NCBI GenBank assembly: GCA_964452105.1
Contig: CAYVLI010000202.1
Span: 1 to 5,474 of the forward strand
DNA from: CAYVLI01 sp964452105 [NCBI: uncultured Nitrospinota bacterium]
Lineage (GTDB): Bacteria; JAUXIQ01
DNA: 5,474 bases
Reading direction: 5' to 3'
Shown: piece by piece, positions 1-5,474 of the stretch
Layout: each line of letters starts with the position of its first letter
Numbering within the stretch: position 1 is the stretch's first letter
The notes under the pieces: model-generated
The model's database searches: none
What the model was told of the DNA's origin: nothing
The model's input: the letters and a program-made list of their open reading frames with translations, nothing else
Made by a program: the position numbers and the translations under genes

Positions 1-1198
1 GGTCTGCGTCCCTGAATTCATAGATCAACTGTTTATTATCCCCTACCACGAACAGGTTGCTGCGGGGGGCGATGATTTTTATTATTTCGGCCTGCAGCTT
101 GTTGACGTCCTGGTATTCGTCTACGAGAACAGCTTTGAACTTACCGCTGTATCTCTCCAGTACGTGAGGATGCCTTGTAAAAAGCTCTTTTGCCTTCATC
201 TGCAGGTCTTCGAAATCGAGGGTTCCCAGTTCCGCTTTATAAGAGCTGTACAGTTTTGCCACTTCGTATGCGGCACGGTGAAGCCACTGACTGTGTTCAT
301 CCGCCTCCGCTTCCAGGCTATCGTCGGCCTCCATAAGCTCTTTTTTTGCATCGCACTTGGTTTTAATTTCCTTCAGCGCATCGGCCACCTGGAGATATTC
401 TTCAGGGTCAGCATCCTTAGGAACCTTCGTCCCCACCCGAGTGCAAAAATTTCTCATTTCCTTTATTACGTTAACATCCGGCGAGGCGGTTTTGATTTCT
501 GAAGCGAGTGCGACGACCTCCAGCCTCTTCTCTTCCAGCGCCTTAACCGCCTGCAGGCTTGTTACGGATTCGGCCAGTTCCTTTATTTCGGCCGCAAGTC
601 GCGACAGTATGTCCTTCCTGGCCTCGATTATCCTCTCCAATCTGCCTATTGCTTGCGGGATGTGCATGAAGTTGTCTATCGAATAACCCATGCTTCGGTA
701 GCGAGCTATGGCCCTGGTTACGGCCTCGGCCACGAACTCTTCCTCATATAGCTGCAAAAGACCGTACAGTTCGGCGGGAGGGTCTTCGAAGAAGGTCTGA
801 AGCGCACGTTCCATGTATGTCGCCGAGGAGACCTCATCCATAACCTTGAAGTCCGGGTCAACGCCCGCTTCCACAGGGTTCTCCCGCAGCACCCTGGTGC
901 AGAAACCGTGGATGGTGCTTATGTAAGCCGATTCGGCTTCGCGCCTCAGATTATCCAATCCCATGTCGGCAAGGCGGGCCAGCACCTTCAGTTTCATCTC
1001 CAGGGCGGCCTTCTCGGTGAAGGTGATTGCCAGGACTTCGTCCACCCCTGCGCCCCTGTCGCCGCTGACCAGATGGATGAACTTTTCCACCAGGACGGTG
1101 GTCTTGCCCGTCCCCGCACCCGCAAGTACGCACACTTTCTTATCCACACTGGAAATCGACTTCTTTTGTGTGTCAGTTAACTCCACTCCATGCTCCAT
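1..1198 (-). CDS. addA: AddA/RecB-type UvrD-family DNA helicase (N-terminal 399 residues; 3' end off the window)
   Basis: ATP-driven 3'-5' DNA helicase of superfamily 1A, expected to be the motor subunit of an AddAB-type end-resection enzyme in the cytoplasm. Seen in the translation: a Q-motif region (LTDTQ, residues 7-11), Walker A GAGTGKT (27-33), motif Ia AITFTEKAA (57-65), STIHGFC (94-100), LDFEDL (327-332), motif II VLVDEYQDVN (357-366) and motif III (386-399). The roughly 260 residues between STIHGFC and motif II include a long charged helical stretch (about 185-235), as in the 1B arm of AddA/RecB; this spacing is longer than in UvrD/PcrA, which favours AddA or RecB. An in-frame TAA directly precedes the ATG at 1198, so no longer start is possible. 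A GTG four codons later, with GGAG eight bases upstream, is an alternative start. It lies 38 bases after the addB-like gene. Motifs IV-VI and a possible C-terminal nuclease are outside, so whether this subunit also cuts DNA cannot be seen. Confidence 0.88.
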   Translation of the reverse strand, partial: MEHGVELTDTQKKSISSVDKKVCVLAGAGTGKTTVLVEKFIHLVSGDRGAGVDEVLAITFTEKAALEMKLKVLARLADMGLDNLRREAESAYISTIHGFCTRVLRENPVEAGVDPDFKVMDEVSSATYMERALQTFFEDPPAELYGLLQLYEEEFVAEAVTRAIARYRSMGYSIDNFMHIPQAIGRLERIIEARKDILSRLAAEIKELAESVTSLQAVKALEEKRLEVVALASEIKTASPDVNVIKEMRNFCTRVGTKVPKDADPEEYLQVADALKEIKTKCDAKKELMEADDSLEAEADEHSQWLHRAAYEVAKLYSSYKAELGTLDFEDLQMKAKELFTRHPHVLERYSGKFKAVLVDEYQDVNKLQAEIIKIIAPRSNLFVVGDNKQLIYEFRDAD

Positions 1199-1236
1199 TT
1201 ATCTCACTGAAAGGAGATACATTTACGATATCAGTC
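1199..1236 (-). other. 38-base intergenic gap before the addA-like start
   Basis: This gap holds no hairpin followed by T's, which supports read-through from the upstream gene. Ahead of the ATG at 1198 there is only a weak GTGAG ribosome-binding candidate. A seven-codon frame (ATG at 1222, MYLLSVR, TAA ending at 1199) ends exactly against the gene's start codon. It has no clear ribosome-binding site of its own and may be chance. Confidence 0.5.
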
Positions 1237-4200
1237 TTACTGCGCCTGCCTGGAACTGTGCGTCCGCGGGTCGTAACGACAGACGGGATTGTAATCGCAA
1301 CGGGTGCATTCCAGGCTGTTTAACGGTCTGACGGTTATTTCGCCGTACCTTATCGCTTCCGTCCTTTTAAGCGCTTCCTCTTCCGTTGCAATGATAAGAT
1401 CCGATATCTGTTCCCTGGAAACCGAATCGTTGTCTGACAACCCCCATTCTTTTCCCCCAAGCCGTCCATGAATTTCGGAGAGGCAGACGCCGCGTTTTCT
1501 GGATTCGCGGATGGAGTAGTAGAAGGCGGAAGCAGGCTCAATGCCAAAAAGCCTTTTCAGGGCGAGCATGTAGAGGGGGAGTCTTATATCTTCTTCGGCC
1601 ATCTTCTTGAGGGAGATGTTTGTTGCGCCGCGTTTGTAATCCAGTATCAGGCCTAAAAATCTGTCGCCGCTTTGAACGAGGTCCACGCGGTCGATGCGGC
1701 CCCTGATAAGAGCCTCAGTGCCCCGTTCATTTTTGAGTTTCAAGGGGTGCATGGTCGATTCGGGGTCGCTGGGCTGCTCGGGGGGGCCTCCCCCGAAGCT
1801 CAATTCCAGAAATGCCGGTCGCGAGGTCCCTCCTGCCTGATAAGCATACTCTTTTTCCAGGAAGCGTGTGAAATCGATCTTCATCCTCTCCTTCAAATTA
1901 GCGGCTCTCGTGGAGAGCAGATGGCGGCCATAGTTCTCCTGCATAACGGTTTCCAACGTCTGCAGGCCCGCCTCCGCAAAATCCCGGCTGTCTTCGAGTT
2001 CTTGAGTATCAGTCTCACCGGTAAGGCAGAGGTGTATTCTCCTCAGCGCTTCATGAAAGATATCGCCTTCATCGGCAAAATCGATTTTGAACTCCTTTCT
2101 CGGTTGAAGCCCCAGGAGGTACCTGCAGAAGTATTTGAATTTGCATAAGCCGTAAGTGTGGACTGCCGAGACGCTGTAAGGTTTCTCTTTGAGCTTTCCG
2201 GCGAGTACTTCGACCGAATCGAGTAAAAGTTTCCCGCTTGTCTTGTTTGGGGCCGGGATCCTTTTTAAGCTCTTGAGTCCTCTATCGATGGCCAGATTAT
2301 ACAGGGAAAGGATTTCAGCTTTTTTCTCGGCGTCATCTTTTTCTTTCACATCGATGAGGCCTCGGGCGGCGCACTGCGCCAGCTCGTCTTCGCTTAATAT
2401 TTCATCGGATAGCGGAAGAATTCGGGAAAAATCTTTTTTAAAAAAGCGTCCCCTCAAGCTTTCGGGAGTGAACAGCCTTTTAAGCTCGTCAATGTAGAAG
2501 GAGGGCAGGGACTCCCTGCCCGATGAATCCAGGCCGGGGTAGGACAACACTACCTTCTCAGAAGCCCTCGTGAGAACGATATAAAAGAGGTATCTTTCCC
2601 GGTCTGCATCAGCAGCCTTTTCCGGCAGAGGCGCCTGTCCCGTGCGGTTGAGTAACCTCCTTTCCCTCTCCTGGAATATGGGGTCTTCTCTGAGTCCCGG
2701 CGGGAATAGACCCTCAAGCATACCAGGCGCGAAAACCACTTTGAATTCGGGCGCCCTCGATTCGAAGATGTTTGAAATCCAGACACCCGCCTGTGCTTCC
2801 GTGGAGCCTTCGACCGTGAGAGTTTCACCGCCGCAGATGATAAATTCGAGCAGTTCGGCGGGCTCGAAGCCATCTGTTTCGTCGTCACCGGACAGGCTCA
2901 AAAACTGGCTCAGTAGCTCATACAGTTTTACGATTGCAGCGGCCTCGACCCGCACGTCTTTCGCTCTGTCTCGATACTTGAAATCACGATAATCTGCGCA
3001 TTGAATTTCATCGACGAAACTGTTTTCAAGCAGGCCCAGCTTATTTAAGATCTCTGACAGTGAGTCGATAAACTCTCGTGTTGTTTCAGCGCCGTTCAGT
3101 TTTTCCTCGTAGCGGTACAGCGCCTGTATCGCTTCTGCCGCCTGATTTTTGATCGTATCGCCATCAGAAGCAGAGCGGAAGAATTTAAGCCAGGTCTCCC
3201 TGTCGCTTATTCCTTTGGCTATGGCGCGGGATTCAATGTAATCGATCAGGTGAGATGAAAATGGAGAGATGCCCGAATCTTCTCTCGCCGTGCCCACGTC
3301 CCTCATGAAGGCTATGACCTTTTCCCTGTTCCAGCCCTCGCTAAAGATTTGAATCAGGGTGATGACGGCCCTGAAGCCAGGTATGTCCTTGAGGTAAGCA
3401 AAGTCGCTCATGTGCAGAGGGATTTCGAACCTGTTGAAGACCTGCTTGAAGATGTCCTTGTAAATCGAGTCGTTTCTCAGCAGGATGCCGAAATCAGTGT
3501 ATTCATGGCCATCTTCTATGACCATGCGTTTGATGGTGCGCGCTATCAGCTCTGCTTCGCCTTCCCGGCTCTCCGCTTCATGGATGCTCAAAGATTCATC
3601 CGCAGGCAGCAGGGGATGATGGTGCTCGAAAAGATGTCTTTCGATGTGCCTCAACGCCAGAGCCTTCGTTCGCCTGTTTTCATCAAGGTTGACCACGCGG
3701 TGTTCCGGGAAACCTTTGAGAAAAGCGCACATCTCCTCAACCACCCTGAAGGCCTCCCTCTTCTCTTCACTGCAGCAAACGGTCGCCACCGACCGGGGCA
3801 TGCTGCTGACGAGGGCTGACAGTATTCCCTTCTGCCAGGGCGTGAGGTAGAAGAAGCCGTCCATAATAAGCAGCTTCTTCTCTCGAAGCAGGCCCGGGTT
3901 CTCGTGGAGCAGCTTCAGGGCCCTCTGCGCAGCGTCGGGCCATTCCTCGTATTCATGCCTCTTCAAGAGCTGCTGGTAGCGGCGATATATGGCGCTCACT
4001 TCGTTGATTTTTTTTGTTAGTGTTGCGCTGGACCCTTTACGACCGGAAAGCCGTCTTGCCGAGTCCTGCAGAGAATCGGGAGACACATTGTAGGCCTTTA
4101 ATTCGTCCACCGTACTCTTGAGCAGCCGGAACAGCCCTTGGCTCATCAGGCCGCGGTAATATGAGAGGTCGCTTTCCTCCACGGCCTTATGAAATAAATG

Positions 4201-4473
4201 AAATGCGACATTCTCGGGAACTATATGAGGCGGTGAGGCCAGCCCCCTGAAAAGGACTTCTCTTATCAGTCCATGGAAAGTTATGAGGAGAGGTTCGATA
4301 TAAGCGTCCAGCTTCCGGCGCAGGAATTCCCTCACAGACTGCACCTGGTGGTTATTGTAGAGCAGAAAGATGACCTCTCGGCCTCTCCCTTCGGAAACCT
4401 CTTTTAAAAGCAGATCCGTGCACAGTTTTGTTTTGCCGACGCCTGCACGTCCCTTTATTATTTCCAGTGCCAT
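1237..4473 (-). CDS. addB: AddB-type helicase-fold protein with C-terminal PD-(D/E)XK nuclease and Fe-S cysteines
   Basis: Probable AddB subunit of the AddAB helicase-nuclease, which in characterised members cuts one strand during resection and reads the Chi-like signal. The protein has 1078 residues, slightly shorter than B. subtilis AddB (about 1160). Seen: Walker A GRAGVGKT (8-15), TFHGL (65-69), a Walker-B-like strand LLIMDGF (201-207) lacking the DE pair of a working helicase, APGMLEGLFPP (582-592) and a motif-VI-like LTRASEKVVLSYP (634-646). The C-terminal nuclease shows GDIFH with His807, GRIDRVD with Asp928, and LDYK with Asp945 and Lys947. Cys777 (CKFKYF, the CPFxYF position) and Cys1056, Cys1059 and Cys1065 (C-x2-C-x5-C) match the iron-sulphur staple known from AddB. 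The Gln usual in the QxxxY nuclease motif is Arg964 here (RLPLY). In-frame TGA-TAA codons upstream and the early P-loop fix the ATG at 4473; its ribosome-binding site is weak (CAGG). Gene order and the active nuclease argue for AddB rather than RecC. Confidence 0.9.
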   Translation of the reverse strand: MALEIIKGRAGVGKTKLCTDLLLKEVSEGRGREVIFLLYNNHQVQSVREFLRRKLDAYIEPLLITFHGLIREVLFRGLASPPHIVPENVAFHLFHKAVEESDLSYYRGLMSQGLFRLLKSTVDELKAYNVSPDSLQDSARRLSGRKGSSATLTKKINEVSAIYRRYQQLLKRHEYEEWPDAAQRALKLLHENPGLLREKKLLIMDGFFYLTPWQKGILSALVSSMPRSVATVCCSEEKREAFRVVEEMCAFLKGFPEHRVVNLDENRRTKALALRHIERHLFEHHHPLLPADESLSIHEAESREGEAELIARTIKRMVIEDGHEYTDFGILLRNDSIYKDIFKQVFNRFEIPLHMSDFAYLKDIPGFRAVITLIQIFSEGWNREKVIAFMRDVGTAREDSGISPFSSHLIDYIESRAIAKGISDRETWLKFFRSASDGDTIKNQAAEAIQALYRYEEKLNGAETTREFIDSLSEILNKLGLLENSFVDEIQCADYRDFKYRDRAKDVRVEAAAIVKLYELLSQFLSLSGDDETDGFEPAELLEFIICGGETLTVEGSTEAQAGVWISNIFESRAPEFKVVFAPGMLEGLFPPGLREDPIFQERERRLLNRTGQAPLPEKAADADRERYLFYIVLTRASEKVVLSYPGLDSSGRESLPSFYIDELKRLFTPESLRGRFFKKDFSRILPLSDEILSEDELAQCAARGLIDVKEKDDAEKKAEILSLYNLAIDRGLKSLKRIPAPNKTSGKLLLDSVEVLAGKLKEKPYSVSAVHTYGLCKFKYFCRYLLGLQPRKEFKIDFADEGDIFHEALRRIHLCLTGETDTQELEDSRDFAEAGLQTLETVMQENYGRHLLSTRAANLKERMKIDFTRFLEKEYAYQAGGTSRPAFLELSFGGGPPEQPSDPESTMHPLKLKNERGTEALIRGRIDRVDLVQSGDRFLGLILDYKRGATNISLKKMAEEDIRLPLYMLALKRLFGIEPASAFYYSIRESRKRGVCLSEIHGRLGGKEWGLSDNDSVSREQISDLIIATEEEALKRTEAIRYGEITVRPLNSLECTRCDYNPVCRYDPRTHSSRQAQ
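1778..1796. repeat. G/C-rich inverted repeat inside the addB-like gene
   Basis: TCGGGGG and CCCCCGA can pair as a 7-bp stem around a 5-base loop, with a run of seven G on the plus strand (seven C in the coding strand). It encodes the GGGPPE stretch around residue 896, a probable loop ahead of the nuclease strands. The frame continues on both sides, and no following T-run suggests a terminator. Probably a by-product of coding. Confidence 0.4.
2433..2446. repeat. Perfect 14-bp palindrome with T6A6 tract inside the addB-like gene
   Basis: CTTTTTTAAAAAAG is fully self-complementary. On the coding strand it reads TTT TTT AAA AAA G, encoding FFKK at residues 677-680, between the helicase-like part and the nuclease domain. 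The reading frame is unbroken across it. It could bend DNA or allow polymerase slippage, but nothing else supports a function. Confidence 0.4.
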
Positions 4474-4523
4474 GGCCTGAAGTTGAATGGGTTTTTATCA
4501 AAACAGTTCGGGTAAGCCAGAGA
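4474..4523 (-). other. 50-base intergenic gap between recD2-like and addB-like genes
   Basis: I see no terminator-like stem and no convincing promoter here. A TTGATA hexamer is present but has no TATAAT-like partner at a suitable distance. The two genes are most likely on one transcript. The gap contains in-frame stops that prevent the addB-like gene from starting further upstream. Confidence 0.5.
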
Positions 4524-5474
4524 CTATTTAAGCTGGATTTCCATGGAATATTGATTAGACCCGGTTCCTTCCAGGCGGTTCATGAAGTGGGTGTAGCGCT
4601 GCTGGACTTTGTCGTTCTTTATGGCGATGTACATGGCCTTTCGAGCGCCCACCAGGACAACGAGCTTCTTTGCACGCGAGATGGCAGTGTAGAGGAGGTT
4701 TCGTTGGAGCAATGGGAAATGTTGGGTGACTAAGGGCATGACCACCGCAGGATATTCGCTTCCCTGTGATTTGTGAACGGAAACGGCATAGGCCAGGGCC
4801 AGTTCATCCAGCTCGTGTGCCTCATATTCGACTAATTGTCCGTCGAAGTTTACCACGAGGCCGTTCTCTTCGATGTCAACAGTCGCTATCGTTCCCAGGT
4901 CGCCGTTGTAAACGTCCTTTTCGTAATTGTTGCGGACTTGCATCACACGGTCCTTCAGCCTTAAAATCCTTCCCCCCCTGTTGATCTGCGGGCCGATGGG
5001 GTTGAGCGCGTTCTGCAGTTCTGTGTTCAGATTCCATACGCCTACTTCGCCCCTGTTCATGGGACAGATGACCTGTATTTCCTTCTTGTCGAAGCCGTAA
5101 TGGGAAGGCAAAATACGAGCGCACATGTTTTTGATATATTTCAGCACCTCTCCAGGCGTCTCTTTCTGAATAAAAATGAATTCTCCCTGAGCGTTACCTT
5201 CCTTCCTGTATACAGGGCCCAAACCCTGATTGATCCTGTGAGCATTGAGCACTATTGCGCTCTCCTCGGCCTGTCTGAAAATCTCCTTTAGCACGACCAC
5301 CTTGAACACGTTTGAGCTTATCATTTCCTTTAAAAGGTTCCCCGGACCCACCGATGGAAGCTGGTCCACGTCACCCACCAGTATGAGGCGGGCGCCATTG
5401 GGAACGGCCTTGATCAGGTGATGGAAGAGGGGGACGTCCATCATGGAAGTTTCATCGATGATTGTGGCATCGGT
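4524..5474 (-). CDS. recD2: RecD2-type 5'-3' DNA helicase (C-terminal 316 residues; 5' end off the window)
   Basis: Superfamily 1B helicase that unwinds DNA 5'-3' using ATP; RecD2 proteins act in DNA repair and replication-fork upkeep. The reading frame is open to the right edge, so the true start is outside. Numbering from the first residue in the window: motif II IIDETSMMD (5-13), motif III LVGDVDQLPSVGPG (32-45), EIFRQAEESAIVLNAHRIN (64-82), which is characteristic of RecD2, CPMNRGEVG (137-145), an SH3-like 2B region starting at VMQVRNNYEKDVYNGDLGTI (177-196), motif V AYAVSVHKSQGSEYP (228-242) and motif VI LLYTAISRAKKLVVLVG (260-276). The tail after motif VI is short (about 40 residues), as is usual for the family. 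The DQLPSVGPG and NAHRIN sequences fit RecD2 better than the RecD subunit of RecBCD. The Walker A motif and the RecD2-specific N-terminal domain, which would settle this, are not visible. It is the first of three co-directed genes and precedes the addB-like gene by 50 bases. Confidence 0.92.
   Translation of the reverse strand, partial: TDATIIDETSMMDVPLFHHLIKAVPNGARLILVGDVDQLPSVGPGNLLKEMISSNVFKVVVLKEIFRQAEESAIVLNAHRINQGLGPVYRKEGNAQGEFIFIQKETPGEVLKYIKNMCARILPSHYGFDKKEIQVICPMNRGEVGVWNLNTELQNALNPIGPQINRGGRILRLKDRVMQVRNNYEKDVYNGDLGTIATVDIEENGLVVNFDGQLVEYEAHELDELALAYAVSVHKSQGSEYPAVVMPLVTQHFPLLQRNLLYTAISRAKKLVVLVGARKAMYIAIKNDKVQQRYTHFMNRLEGTGSNQYSMEIQLK

Noticed and set aside
1210-1331. Strong plus-strand AAAGGAGA ribosome-binding-like sequence followed by an open frame to 1331
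   Set aside because: There is no ATG, GTG or TTG at the right distance, and the frame runs antisense into the end of the AddB-like gene, including its Fe-S cysteine codons.
1778-1796. G/C-rich hairpin as a transcription terminator
   Set aside because: It lies in the middle of an intact reading frame and is not followed by a T-run on either strand.
1672-2148. 158-codon open frame on the plus strand
   Set aside because: It lies fully inside the well-supported AddB-like gene on the other strand, over the nuclease domain, and shows no recognisable domain.
3349-3819. 156-codon open frame on the plus strand
   Set aside because: It is antisense to conserved AddB-like coding sequence, with no recognisable motif; a shadow of the real gene's codon pattern.
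4474-4523. TTGATA as a possible -35 box for a promoter of the addB-like gene
   Set aside because: No -10-like hexamer lies 16-18 bases downstream.
1-5474. A new anti-phage defence system (helicase plus nuclease cluster)
   Set aside because: All three proteins match known recombination-repair families with their usual motifs, and no defence partner, toxin or mobile element is visible. The linked arrangement is noted as a finding instead.

Overview
The window is a bacterial double-strand-break processing locus read entirely from the minus strand. Three genes follow one another in the order of transcription (right to left): a RecD2-type 5'-3' DNA helicase (only its last 316 residues are inside the window), a complete AddB-type helicase-fold/nuclease protein of 1078 residues, and an AddA/RecB-type UvrD-family helicase (only its first 399 residues are inside). 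The gaps between them are 50 and 38 bases, with no terminator-like hairpin in either, so they look like one operon. I see no plus-strand gene, RNA gene, mobile element or CRISPR array.

Region by region: bases 1-1198 hold the start of the AddA-like helicase, with the Q-motif region, Walker A, motifs Ia, Ib/Ic, II and III; its later helicase motifs and any C-terminal nuclease lie beyond the left edge. Bases 1237-4473 hold the AddB-like protein with an intact P-loop, an inactivated helicase core, a C-terminal PD-(D/E)XK nuclease and four cysteines arranged as in the AddB iron-sulphur cluster. Bases 4524-5474 hold the RecD2 C-terminal half, from motif II to motif VI.

From family knowledge, AddA and AddB form a helicase-nuclease that resects broken ends up to a Chi-like site and prepares 3' tails for RecA. 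AddAB normally works with one motor moving 3'-5'. A linked RecD2, moving 5'-3', would supply a second motor of opposite polarity, as RecD does in RecBCD. That is an inference from gene order only, and it is the most interesting point in the window.

The organism is a bacterium with moderately GC-rich DNA (judged by eye, not counted). The sequence alone does not fix the lineage; a Gram-negative anaerobe-like group such as the former Deltaproteobacteria would fit, but that is a guess. This is best read as housekeeping DNA repair with an unusual gene arrangement, not as a clearly new system.
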